Shown here piece by piece: positions 16,471 through 24,821 of a DNA stretch of 38,285 bases; the stretch's first letter is position 1, and each line of letters opens with the position of its first letter. Source of the DNA: Bryobacterales bacterium (lineage in GTDB: Bacteria > Acidobacteriota > Terriglobia > Bryobacterales > UBA6623); the NCBI GenBank assembly GCA_028819575.1, contig JAPPLB010000117.1, positions 1-38,285 on the forward strand, given 5' to 3'. The notes under the pieces were generated by a model. It made no database searches, was not told the origin of the DNA, and saw only the letters and a list, made by a program, of their open reading frames with translations. The position numbers were made by a program, and so were the translations under genes.

Positions 16471-16553
16471 CGGCCCCCCCCACCCCCCCTCCGCCGATCA
16501 AGTGTCCACGCGCCGTCCGCCTTTCTTGGTCAGCCGCCCGGGACTGCCGCCCC

Positions 16554-16619
16554 CGCCCGGTCGCTGCTTTCCTGCGCGTTGTGGCGCGGCATGGGCGGCT
16601 ATGGCGCGGCATGGGCGGC
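16554..16619. repeat. Island repeat R3, copy 2
   Basis: Second copy of the segment at 16230-16300: GCCCGGTCGCTGCTTTCCTG, then GTTGTGGCGCGGCATGGGCG and GGCTATGGCGCGGCATGGGC. Confidence 0.7.
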
Positions 16620-16738
16620 CGCCGTCCCCCGCGCCGTCAACACGGCCTGTCAGTTTTCTCCAGCAACGAGACACGCAACATGCTTTTTCCCAGTCCCTCC
16701 GGCGACTCCAAGGAGAGCAACCCCAAGCCCGGCCAACA

Positions 16739-16786
16739 GGTTTTCACGAATCACGAAACACGAGACACGAAACACGGCTTTTATTC
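16739..16786. repeat. CACGAA heptamer repeat (R1), island copy 4
   Basis: The units TCACGAA, TCACGAA, ACACGAG, ACACGAA and ACACGG are preceded by CCCCAAGCCCGGCCAAC, as at 15701. It runs straight into R4 copy 1. Confidence 0.85.
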
Positions 16787-16995
16787 TTCCCTACCCACCA
16801 TTTCCCACGATTTCCCGGCATTTCCCGCTATTTCTCGGGGGGTGGGGGGTGCTCCGGAACAGGTGTTCAAGCGCCGTTAGCGGGAAAATCCCGCAAAAAT
16901 GCACAAAATCCCGCATCCGCGGGAGGCTGCATGGGGTGTACCGTCAGCCGCGGCTCCCGCCGCCCTCCAGGCTGCTTGGGCTGCGGCCAATTCAA
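16785..16995. repeat. Island repeat R4, copy 1 (upstream of the nuclease fragment)
   Basis: About 200 bp with a TTTCCC-rich start, the G-tract CGGGGGGTGGGGGGTG (about 16837-16852), TCCGGAACAGGTGTTCAAGC, GCGGGAAAATCCC and ATGCACAAAATCCCG. It ends near CTTGGGCTGC. A second copy lies at 17490-17704. Each copy ends a few tens of bases before a defence-type open reading frame. Confidence 0.8.
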
Positions 16996-17019
16996 GAGTC
17001 GTGCCAAGGGGGGTTTCAC

Positions 17020-17394
17020 ATGCCTGACAAAGTTCGGGAGAAGATTCCGAACACGCCGACTCCGGACAATGCCGTCATATTCGGTCGGATTGTCGACATT
17101 CTCGAAGAAGCACGCAGCAAAGTCGCCCGAGCGATCAACAGCGCGATGGCGCTCGCATATTGGCTGATCGGACGTGAAATCGTTGAGGACGAGCAGAAGG
17201 GACAGAAACGAGCTGACTACGGCAAGGCGTTGCTGCAGGATCTCTCGCGAGGGCTCAACCAGCGGTACGGCGGAGGGTTCTCCGTGACCACGCTCCAAGA
17301 TTGCAGGAAGTTCTATCTGACCTATGTGCACAGATCGGCAATTCAACACCCGTTGGGTGCTGAATTCACGATGCCTGCACTAGGCACCCTGTGA
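17020..17394 (+). pseudogene. YhcG-type (DUF1016) nuclease, N-terminal fragment
   Basis: Reading frame of 124 residues starting at ATG 17020, with a good ribosome-binding site (AAGGGGGG, about 17006-17013). It matches the DUF1016 N-terminal helical domain: IVDILEEARSKVARAINSAM, AYWLIGREIVEDEQKG, YGKALLQDLSRGLNQRYGGG and FSVTTLQDCRKFYLTY. Family members normally have about 340 residues with a C-terminal PD-(D/E)xK nuclease domain; that part is missing and I see no continuation in other frames. The frame ends with an unrelated tail shortly before R4 copy 2. It is probably a decayed nuclease gene, cut by recombination between the flanking R4 repeats. Expression of the helical domain alone cannot be excluded. 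Confidence 0.7.
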
Positions 17395-17489
17395 GTAGAG
17401 GGTTTGGCAAGAGCCAAAATCCCAACCCTTCGGGCGGAGAATTGACACCAAAACCGACGCCCAGACAACTGTACCCGCAAAAAATTCAG

Positions 17490-17704
17490 GCTTCCCTATC
17501 CAACATTTCCCACGATTCCCCGGCATTTCCCGCTATTTCTCGGGGGGTGGGGGGGGCTCCGGAACAGGTGTTCAAGCGCCGTCAGCGGGAAAATCCCATA
17601 AAAATGCACAAAATCCCGGACCCCACAGGAAAATGCGCGAAGCACGGCGTTCGCCGCCGCTCCCGCCACCCTCCGGGCTCCTTGGGCTGCAGCGAACGCA
17701 AAAG
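17490..17704. repeat. Island repeat R4, copy 2 (upstream of the helicase gene)
   Basis: Direct repeat of 16785-16995, with the G-tract CGGGGGGTGGGGGGGG at about 17540-17555, GCTCCGGAACAGGTGTTCAA and the same ATGCACAAAATCCCG block. The two copies bracket the nuclease fragment. The 403-bp gap 17395-17797 holds this repeat and the short frame at 17711-17782. Confidence 0.8.
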
Positions 17705-17710
17705 GAACCC

Positions 17711-17782
17711 ATGCTGAGAAAGGAACACGTTCTCGATTGCGTTGACAAAGGGGCAGACGGGCAGTTCGTTGCGCCAAAATAG
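17711..17782 (+). CDS. Possible 23-residue leader peptide before the helicase gene
   Basis: ATG at 17711 has AAAGGA 5-6 bases upstream and opens a frame of 23 codons ending in TAG at 17780-17782, 15 bp before the helicase start. The peptide (starting MLRKEHVLDCVDKGADG) matches nothing I know. The ribosome-binding site is better than that of the helicase gene. It could be a leader peptide, the remnant of a lost gene or chance. Confidence 0.2.
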   Translation: MLRKEHVLDCVDKGADGQFVAPK

Positions 17783-17797
17783 CGAGTAAAGACATCC

Positions 17798-20700
17798 ATG
17801 CCGCGAATCTTCGACAACCTTCAATCCGGCTCCAGTCTCCTGCCCGCCTTGCAGGGAACTCTGGCGCTCTCTTCCCGTGCGGACTTCTGCGTCGGCTACT
17901 TCAACCTGCGAGGCTGGGGCGGTCTTGCATCCTATGTGGATGACTGGAGCCACGGCGACGGCCCTTGCCGTGTGCTCATAGGCATGCAGCGCCTGCCCCA
18001 CGAGGAGCTTCGAGATGCCTTGAGCTTGATTGACAGGCCCTCTGGCGTTGACAACCAGACGGCGCACCGCCTCAGGGTTCAACTGGCCGAGCAGTTGCGC
18101 CGGCAGCTCACCATGGGAGCGCCGACCAATTCGGACGAGCGCGCCCTGCGGCAACTGGCGGACCAGCTTCGCGCCGGGAAGGTCATCGTCAAGCTCTTCT
18201 TGCGGCACCCGCTCCACGCGAAGCTCTACCTGCTGTTCAGAGACGATCCCGTCAACCCCATCGTGGGCTACCTGGGCAGTAGCAATCTAACCTTCGCCGG
18301 CCTCTCCGGACAGGGCGAGCTGAATGTCGATGTGCTCGACCATGACGCCGCTCTCAAGCTCAAGAAGTGGTTCGAGGACAGGTGGAACGACCGGTTCTGC
18401 GTCGACATCACCAGTGAGCTGGTCCGGATCATCGAAGAGAGCTGGGCGCGGGAGGCCCTGATCCCGCCCTATCACGTTTACCTCAAGATGGCCTGGCACC
18501 TCTCCCACGAAGCCCGCGCCGGCCTGGCCGAGTTCAAGATTCCCAAGGTATTCGGCGATCGCCTGTTCGACTTTCAGACCGCGGCGGTCAAGATCGCGGC
18601 CCATCACCTCAACAAGCGCAACGGCGTTCTCATCGGCGACGTGGTTGGTCTTGGCAAGACCCTTATGGCCAGCGCCGTCGTCCGCATCTTCGAGGACGAC
18701 TACGGGCTCGAGACCCTGATCCTCTGTCCAAAGAATCTCGTCCCCATGTGGGAAGACTACGTTTATCAGTACCAACTGCGAGCCAGGGTGCTGTCACTCA
18801 GCAAAGTGCTTACCGAACTGCCGAACCTGCGCCGCTACCGGCTGGTCGTCATTGACGAGAGCCACAACCTTCGCAACCGCGAGGGCAGGCGGTACCGGGC
18901 CATCCAGGAGTACGTACGCGCCAACGAAAGCAAGTGCATGCTGCTATCCGCCACGCCCTACAACAAGACCTATCTGGACCTGTCGAACCAGTTGCGTATC
19001 TTCGTAGAGGACGATCAGGACCTCGGCATCCGGCCTGAACGGCTGCTGCGCGAACTGGGGGAAGTGGAGTTCAGCAGGCGTCATCAAGCTTCACCGCGCA
19101 CCCTGGCGGCCTTCGACTTCAGCGAGTACCCCGACGACTGGCGCGACCTGATGCGGCTCTACCTGGTGCGCCGCACCCGCAGCTTCATCCAGGACAACTA
19201 TGCGGAGACGGACCAGGAAACCGGACGAAAGTTTCTTACCTACGAGGACGGCAGCAGGTCGTTCTTCCCTTCCCGCGTGCCAAAGACGGTCAAGTTCGGC
19301 ATCGACGAATCCGACCCTGACGACCAGTACGCCAAGCTGTACTCGCAGAAAGTGGTCGATACGGTGAATGAGTTGTATCTACCCCGGTATGGACTTGGGA
19401 ATTACATATCCGACAACCCTGATACGCCGCCCACTGCCTCCGAGAAGCAACAGATAGGCGACCTCTCACGGGCCGGCAAGCGGCTGATGGGCTTTTGCCG
19501 CACAAATCTGTTCAAGCGGCTTGAAAGCAGCGGCGCGGCCTTCGTGCAATCCGTCGAGCGGCACGTTCTCCGAAACTACGTCTTCCTCCACGCGATCGGT
19601 AACGGCCTGCCGCTGCCCCTCGGCTCTCAGAACGCCGAGATGCTGGACTCGCGATTCACGGACATGGACGATGCGACGGGATCATTCTTCGACGCGGACG
19701 ACGACGAACAGGAAGAAGAAGTCCGGGAGACCGGCGTCGCTTGGACGGCTGCGGATTTTGAAAAGCGCGCCTCCCAGATATACGCGGAATACCAGGGCCG
19801 CTACCAAAGACGCTTCAAGTGGCTCCGCCCCGACCTCTTCCTCAGTTCCCTGGAAAACGAGATCCGCACGGACTCCAACGCCCTCTTGGACCTGCTACAG
19901 ACCTACGGGGCGTGGGATCCGGATCACGACACCAAACTCGGCGCGCTCCACACGCTCCTGACGGAGACGTTCCCTGACGAAAAGGTTCTGGTCTTCTCCC
20001 AGTTCGCCGATACGGTCCACTACTTGGAGGCGCAACTCAAGGGGAGAGGCGTAAGCGCTCTGGCGGGCGTCACGGGAGACTCCATCAACCCAACCGAGCT
20101 CGCTTGGCGTTTCAGCCCGATGAGCAATCAGCGGCCAGTCCGGCCGGCGCCAGAGCAGGAACTCCGGGTCCTCATCGCCACCGACTTGCTCAGCGAGGGC
20201 CAGAACCTGCAGGACTGCCACGTCGTCGTGAACTACGACCTGCCCTGGGCCATCATCCGGCTCATCCAGCGCGCGGGCCGCGTCGACCGCATCGGGCAGA
20301 CGGCGGAGGAGATACTCTGCCACTCCTTCCTGCCCGCCGACGGCGTCGAGCGCATCATCAATCTGCGCAACCGGGTCCGGGCGCGCCTCCGCGAGAATGC
20401 CGAGGTCGTTGGCGCGGACGAGGCGTTCTTCGAGGATGAGGCCGACGAGCTGACCATCATCAACCTCTACCATGAGCGCGCCGGCATCCTCGACGGCGAC
20501 CCTGACGGCGAGGTCGACTTGGCGTCCCATGCCTACCAGATCTGGAAGAACGCCATCAGCGCGGATGCGCGATTGGAGAAGGTCGTATCGGAACTGCCCG
20601 ACGTTGTGTTCTCGTCACGCCAACACTCGCCTATCACCCAGCGGCCCGAAGGGGTCCTCGTATTCATGCGCACGGCGGATGGCAACGACGCCCTCGCCTA

Positions 20701-21187
20701 TATCGACCGCGAGGGACGGAGCATCACGGAGTCGCAGCTCGAAATCCTCTCAGCCGCCGAGTGCAGGCCCGACACCGCTGCGCAGCCTCACCACGAGAGT
20801 CATCACTGGCTCGTGGCCGATGGCGTCAAGCACGTCGTGAGGGAGGAGAAGCGAGTAGGAGGCCAGCTCGGGCGGCCCTCCGGCGCTCGCTTCCGCACGT
20901 ACACGCGCCTCAAACAGTACGCCGAGGCGATCAGGGGCCAGTTGTTCGACGTGGACGCGCTCCACAAGGCCATCGACGACATCTATCGCTACCCCCTGCG
21001 CCAGTCTGCGGTGGACACCTTGAACCGTCAGTTGCGAAGCGGCGTGGACGACATGCAACTCGCAGAAATCGTCATGTCACTGCGAGAGGAGGACCGGCTG
21101 TGTCTGACCGGCGACGACGGCGACGAGGCCCAGGAACCACAAATCATCTGCTCTCTGGGGCTGTTCGACGGTGAGGACAACTCCTGA
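17798..21187 (+). CDS. PLD-nuclease / SNF2-family helicase fusion (defence-type, DrmD-like)
   Basis: Protein of 1129 residues. The N-terminal part (about 1-200) resembles a phospholipase D-type nuclease domain, with HAK at residues 140-142 and GSSN at 160-163, giving one HxK/GSxN half-site as in restriction nucleases of this fold. The SNF2-type helicase follows: motif I GDVVGLGKT (280-288), DESH (353-356) and SATP (384-387). Its second half has VLIATDLLSEGQNLQD and QRAGRVDRIGQ (from 824). A C-terminal domain of about 280 residues is unassigned. Its TGA overlaps the ATG of the methyltransferase gene by one base, so the two are coupled. Helicases of this kind pair with adenine methyltransferases in DISARM and other restriction-like systems. 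The exact family is inferred. Confidence 0.85.
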   Translation: MPRIFDNLQSGSSLLPALQGTLALSSRADFCVGYFNLRGWGGLASYVDDWSHGDGPCRVLIGMQRLPHEELRDALSLIDRPSGVDNQTAHRLRVQLAEQLRRQLTMGAPTNSDERALRQLADQLRAGKVIVKLFLRHPLHAKLYLLFRDDPVNPIVGYLGSSNLTFAGLSGQGELNVDVLDHDAALKLKKWFEDRWNDRFCVDITSELVRIIEESWAREALIPPYHVYLKMAWHLSHEARAGLAEFKIPKVFGDRLFDFQTAAVKIAAHHLNKRNGVLIGDVVGLGKTLMASAVVRIFEDDYGLETLILCPKNLVPMWEDYVYQYQLRARVLSLSKVLTELPNLRRYRLVVIDESHNLRNREGRRYRAIQEYVRANESKCMLLSATPYNKTYLDLSNQLRIFVEDDQDLGIRPERLLRELGEVEFSRRHQASPRTLAAFDFSEYPDDWRDLMRLYLVRRTRSFIQDNYAETDQETGRKFLTYEDGSRSFFPSRVPKTVKFGIDESDPDDQYAKLYSQKVVDTVNELYLPRYGLGNYISDNPDTPPTASEKQQIGDLSRAGKRLMGFCRTNLFKRLESSGAAFVQSVERHVLRNYVFLHAIGNGLPLPLGSQNAEMLDSRFTDMDDATGSFFDADDDEQEEEVRETGVAWTAADFEKRASQIYAEYQGRYQRRFKWLRPDLFLSSLENEIRTDSNALLDLLQTYGAWDPDHDTKLGALHTLLTETFPDEKVLVFSQFADTVHYLEAQLKGRGVSALAGVTGDSINPTELAWRFSPMSNQRPVRPAPEQELRVLIATDLLSEGQNLQDCHVVVNYDLPWAIIRLIQRAGRVDRIGQTAEEILCHSFLPADGVERIINLRNRVRARLRENAEVVGADEAFFEDEADELTIINLYHERAGILDGDPDGEVDLASHAYQIWKNAISADARLEKVVSELPDVVFSSRQHSPITQRPEGVLVFMRTADGNDALAYIDREGRSITESQLEILSAAECRPDTAAQPHHESHHWLVADGVKHVVREEKRVGGQLGRPSGARFRTYTRLKQYAEAIRGQLFDVDALHKAIDDIYRYPLRQSAVDTLNRQLRSGVDDMQLAEIVMSLREEDRLCLTGDDGDEAQEPQIICSLGLFDGEDNS

Positions 21188-24100
21188 TGCCTGTCTCGAT
21201 GGAAGAACTCCGGCCCCGCCTGCGGGACTTCGACTTCACCGGCCTTTTCGTGGAGGGTCTGGGCTGGAACCACTACCCGGCCGAGCCGCTGGCCGTTCTC
21301 GTGGACGGCCGGGAATACTCCCTGAAACCCGTTGCGGAGAAGGCGGGCTTCGCTGTCTACGAGTGCGCACCGGACCAGGACGGAGCGGTTCCTCCTTACC
21401 CCGTCAGGCGCAAGATAGAGAGCCAGGTCGCCAAGAGCGCCTTCGAGCATATGGTCGTCTTCGCCGACGAAGAGCGGACCACCCAAGTATGGCAATGGGT
21501 CAAGCGGGAGGCCGGCAAGCCCGCCGCCTGCCGCGAGCAGCAGTTTCACGCAGGGCAGGGCGGCGATCCCCTCCTTCAACGATTGCGGGAGATTGCCTTC
21601 ACCCTGGACGAAGAACAAGGACTCGATATCACGAAAGTTGCTTCCAAAGTCAGCAAGTCCCTGGATGTCGAGAAGGTGACCAAGCGCTTCTACGAACGCT
21701 TCAAGACCGAGCTGACCTGCTTCGGCAACTTCATCGACGGCATCACTGCCCAAGGCGACCGGGACTGGTACGCCTCCCTGATGCTAAACCGCATGATGTT
21801 CGTCTACTTCATCCAGAAGCAGGGCTTCCTTGACCGCGATCACGACTACCTCCGCAACCGCCTGCGCATGGTCCGGGACCGCAGCGGCGGCGGGCGCTTC
21901 CAGCAGTTCTACCGCATCTTCCTGCTGCGCCTCTTCCACGAGGGGCTCGGGCAGCCCGAAGCTCAGAGAGCGCCCGACCTCGCCGCCTTGCTGGGCGAGG
22001 TCCCTTTCCTCAACGGCGGCCTGTTCGACGTTCACGACCTGGAACGGGACAATCCGGACATCAGCATCCCCGACGAGGCCTTCGAGCGGGTCTTCGACTT
22101 CTTCGACGGCTACCGATGGCACCTGGACGAGCGGCCCTACCGCGAGGACAACGAGATCAACCCGGACGTTCTGGGCTACATCTTCGAGAAGTACGTCAAC
22201 CAGAAACAGATGGGCGCCTACTACACCAAGGAGGACATCACCGGCTACATCTCCCGCAACACCGTAGTCCCGTTCCTCTTCGACGCCGCCAGGAAGGCGT
22301 GCTCCGTGGCCTTCGGGCCAGACGGAGGCGTATGGCGGCTGCTGCGGGACGACCCCGACCGCTACATCTACCCGGCCGTGGGCCACGGCATCGTCTGGAA
22401 CGCGCGGCAGGCCGAGGACCCTAAGCCGCTGGACGGTCCCTTCGATCTGCCGGACGAGGTCGCCGCAGGCATCGAAGACGTGTCCAAGCGGGCCGGCTGG
22501 AATCGGCTCGCCCCCGACGACTACGCCTTGCCAACAGAGACTTGGCGCGAGGTCGTGGCCCGCCGCCGGCGCTACGACGAGGTCCGCGCCAAGCTCGCCT
22601 CGGGCGAGGTCCAGGAGATCAATGACCTCATCACCCTGAACCTGGACGTCGAGCGGTTCGCCAGGGACGTCATCACCCAGAGCGAGGGGCCGGAGCTGCT
22701 GAGCGCCTTCTGGCGCGCCATGTACGGCATCTCGGTGCTGGACCCAACGTGCGGCTCCGGCGCCTTCCTCTTTGCCGCGCTGAACCTCCTCGAACCGCTA
22801 TACACCTCCTGTCTGGAGGGCATGCAGGGCTTCCTCGACGATTTGGAACGTACGGACAGGCCGCATCATCCCGACGCCCTGCGGAACTTCCGCAAAGTTC
22901 TGGAACGGGTCAAGCGTCACCCCAGTAAGAGGTACTTCATCCTCAAGTCCATCGTGCTGAACAACCTCTACGGTGTCGACATCATGGAAGAGGCCGTCGA
23001 GATCTGTAAGCTGCGCCTGTTCCTCAAGCTCGTCGCCCAATTGGAGACCTACGACCAGATCGAGCCGCTGCCCGACATCGACTTCAATATCCGTGCCGGC
23101 AACACCCTTGTGGGCTTCACCTCGTTGGACGCTGTGCGTCAGGCCATGACCATCACACCCGGAGGACAGTATCGGGATCTGTTCGAGGAGGACCGGGACG
23201 CTCTCAAGAGGATCGAAGAGGAAGCCGACATCGCAAGCTCGGCGTTCAAGCAGTTCAGAGATCAGCAGACCGAGCTAGGCGGCGAAGTGACCGCCGACGA
23301 CAAGGCGGACCTGCGCCGTCTCCTGCTCTCCCTGAGCGACGAACTGGACCGCTGCCTGGCCACCGAATACGGCGTGGAGCTTGGCGACACCGACGCCTAC
23401 TACACTTGGCGCACCGGCCACCAGCCCTTCCACTGGTTCGCTGAGTTCTACGGGATCATGCATAAAGGCGGTTTCGATGTAGTTATCGGCAACCCGCCGT
23501 ATGTGGAGTACAGAAAGGTACAAAATTTCTACACTATCAAGGGTTATGCGACGGCGCCATGCGGAAACCTTTATGCGTATGTCGTAGAGCGTAATGCACA
23601 CCTCACAAGTAAGGCCGGACGGACTGGGATGATCGTACCTCATTCGAGCATTTGCACGGATCGGATGGCACTTTTGCAGGTTCAAATGCACCGTGCGAGG
23701 TCGACCTGGATTTCCACTTACGACATTCGCCCAGCAAAACTATTCTCTGGAGTCGATCAGAGACTGGCCATCTATATGCTGTTCTTAGGAAGGGCGAAGG
23801 GGCATGTATTCTCATCCCGGTATTATCGTTGGCATGAGACATTTCGCCCATACTTGTTACAGAGCATTGAGTACGTAGGCAGCAAGCCTATTTCATTCCC
23901 TAATTCAGTGCCTAAAGTGCATCGCTTGAAAGAAATATCTCTATTGGAAAAGCTGCTGCCTAGCCCTCTGTTAAGAAGTGAACTCCGAACCAGCAGGGGA
24001 GGAACCACAGTCTATTACCACAACGCACCGAGATATTGGGTAAGGGCAATGGACTTTGCACCTTATTTCTGGAACGAGCGCGACGGTGAACAGATTTCAA

Positions 24101-24516
24101 GCCACGTCAAGACACTGGCTCTTGCGTCCCTTGACGATCGTGCTGCCGTAATCGCATCACTGAACAGCTCGCTGTTCTATTGGTGGTTTCTGCTTCTATC
24201 CAATTGCAGAGACTTGACTCTACGAGAAATAGAGAAGTTCCCGCTCGGCCTCAATGGGATGTCTAGAGACGTCAAGAGACGACTGGCGAAGCTCACCACA
24301 ATGCTTATGACAAGTTTCAAGTTGAACAGCTATCGCAAGGAGACTCGATACAAGACCACGGGCAAGGTCATCTACGATGAATTCGACTTGAAGCCGTCCA
24401 AACCCATCGTTGATAAAATCGACTGCGTGCTAGCCGAGCATTACGGCTTCACCGATGAGGAACTGGACTTCATCATCAACTACGACATCAAATACCGCAT
24501 GCGGTCCGATAAATGA
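21187..24516 (+). CDS. Type IIG-like / Eco57I-type N6-adenine DNA methyltransferase
   Basis: Protein of 1109 residues. The SAM-binding motif is LDPTCGSGAFLFAAL (D at 519), the catalytic motif is NPPY (769-772) in FDVVIGNPPYVEY, and QMGAYYTKEDITGYISRNTV (from about 341) precedes them, as in type IIG and PglX-like enzymes. The N-terminal 330 residues (for example KVTKRFYERFKTEL and WYASLMLNRMMFVYFIQ) are typical of large restriction-associated methylases, but I see no clear PD-(D/E)xK nuclease motif. From about 23461 the base composition drops sharply and codon use becomes AT-richer until about 24340, covering the likely target-recognition domain. It most likely marks self DNA while the coupled helicase-nuclease acts on unmarked DNA. 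Confidence 0.88.
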   Translation: MPVSMEELRPRLRDFDFTGLFVEGLGWNHYPAEPLAVLVDGREYSLKPVAEKAGFAVYECAPDQDGAVPPYPVRRKIESQVAKSAFEHMVVFADEERTTQVWQWVKREAGKPAACREQQFHAGQGGDPLLQRLREIAFTLDEEQGLDITKVASKVSKSLDVEKVTKRFYERFKTELTCFGNFIDGITAQGDRDWYASLMLNRMMFVYFIQKQGFLDRDHDYLRNRLRMVRDRSGGGRFQQFYRIFLLRLFHEGLGQPEAQRAPDLAALLGEVPFLNGGLFDVHDLERDNPDISIPDEAFERVFDFFDGYRWHLDERPYREDNEINPDVLGYIFEKYVNQKQMGAYYTKEDITGYISRNTVVPFLFDAARKACSVAFGPDGGVWRLLRDDPDRYIYPAVGHGIVWNARQAEDPKPLDGPFDLPDEVAAGIEDVSKRAGWNRLAPDDYALPTETWREVVARRRRYDEVRAKLASGEVQEINDLITLNLDVERFARDVITQSEGPELLSAFWRAMYGISVLDPTCGSGAFLFAALNLLEPLYTSCLEGMQGFLDDLERTDRPHHPDALRNFRKVLERVKRHPSKRYFILKSIVLNNLYGVDIMEEAVEICKLRLFLKLVAQLETYDQIEPLPDIDFNIRAGNTLVGFTSLDAVRQAMTITPGGQYRDLFEEDRDALKRIEEEADIASSAFKQFRDQQTELGGEVTADDKADLRRLLLSLSDELDRCLATEYGVELGDTDAYYTWRTGHQPFHWFAEFYGIMHKGGFDVVIGNPPYVEYRKVQNFYTIKGYATAPCGNLYAYVVERNAHLTSKAGRTGMIVPHSSICTDRMALLQVQMHRARSTWISTYDIRPAKLFSGVDQRLAIYMLFLGRAKGHVFSSRYYRWHETFRPYLLQSIEYVGSKPISFPNSVPKVHRLKEISLLEKLLPSPLLRSELRTSRGGTTVYYHNAPRYWVRAMDFAPYFWNERDGEQISSHVKTLALASLDDRAAVIASLNSSLFYWWFLLLSNCRDLTLREIEKFPLGLNGMSRDVKRRLAKLTTMLMTSFKLNSYRKETRYKTTGKVIYDEFDLKPSKPIVDKIDCVLAEHYGFTDEELDFIINYDIKYRMRSDK

Positions 24517-24698
24517 TCATGTTCCCTCAGTATAAACAGAACCAACATGGCCTTTCATTGAGAATCATTGAAGAGTACTGGATGACTGGAATTCTCATGC
24601 TAATAAACAAAGAGTTGATTCTTTCCGATCCTTCTTGTATTCCAGAAGTCGGGAAGAAATCCAACAGAATTATGTGGCGCGTAATAATCGATTCGTAG
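24513..24698 (+). other. AT-rich junk-like stretch with a short open frame
   Basis: The ATG at 24513 overlaps the methyltransferase stop by 4 bp and opens 61 codons ending in TAG (24696-24698). The peptide is AT-rich, has no recognisable family and no ribosome-binding site of its own. The stretch 24517-24698 is clearly lower in GC than the genes on both sides. It lies in the same frame as the DUF4160 remnant that follows. I treat it as decayed or inserted sequence. Confidence 0.3.
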
Positions 24699-24821
24699 AT
24701 TCTCCCTGGACCCAATGAAAGTTCAGAGGAACGGCGGTCTGAGATACTCCGGGTTCAACGAACCATTGAGGAGAACCGCAACTTGCTCATGGAGGCGTGG
24801 AATGATTACTTCAACTATTGA
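24699..24821 (+). pseudogene. C-terminal remnant of a DUF4160 gene
   Basis: The frame ending in TGA at 24819-24821 reads ERRSEILRVQRTIEENRNLL then MEAWNDYFNY. This matches the C-terminal helix of DUF4160 proteins, which commonly end in ENRELLLEAWHEYFG-like sequence. The N-terminal part with the family's conserved residues is missing: an in-frame TAG at 24696-24698 precedes it, and the sequence before that is unrelated. The end overlaps the start of the DUF2442 gene, as in intact DUF4160-DUF2442 pairs, so the original gene order is kept. Confidence 0.6.

Larger units (their letters stand above)
15436..17019. other. Gene-free, repeat-built left flank of the accessory island
   Basis: About 1.6 kb with no supportable gene. 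It is a mosaic of interspersed repeats listed separately below: a left arm of the long palindromic repeat, four CACGAA heptamer repeats, two copies of a terminator-bearing repeat (R2), two of a GGCGCGGCATGGG-type repeat (R3), a 10-bp tandem repeat and one copy of R4. Open frames here run through repeats and show no family similarity. AGAGCAACCCCAAGCCCGGC occurs at about 15676 and again at about 16714, each just before a heptamer repeat, so larger blocks have been duplicated together. Confidence 0.8.

Noticed and set aside
15701..16786. Clustered short repeats that could be mistaken for a CRISPR array.
   Set aside because: Units of 7 or 10 bp are tandem without unique spacers of constant length, and no cas gene is near.
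17798..24516. Calling the locus a complete DISARM or BREX system.
   Set aside because: Only a drmD/drmMI-like pair is present. I see no drmA, drmB, drmC, pglZ or brxC-type gene in the window.
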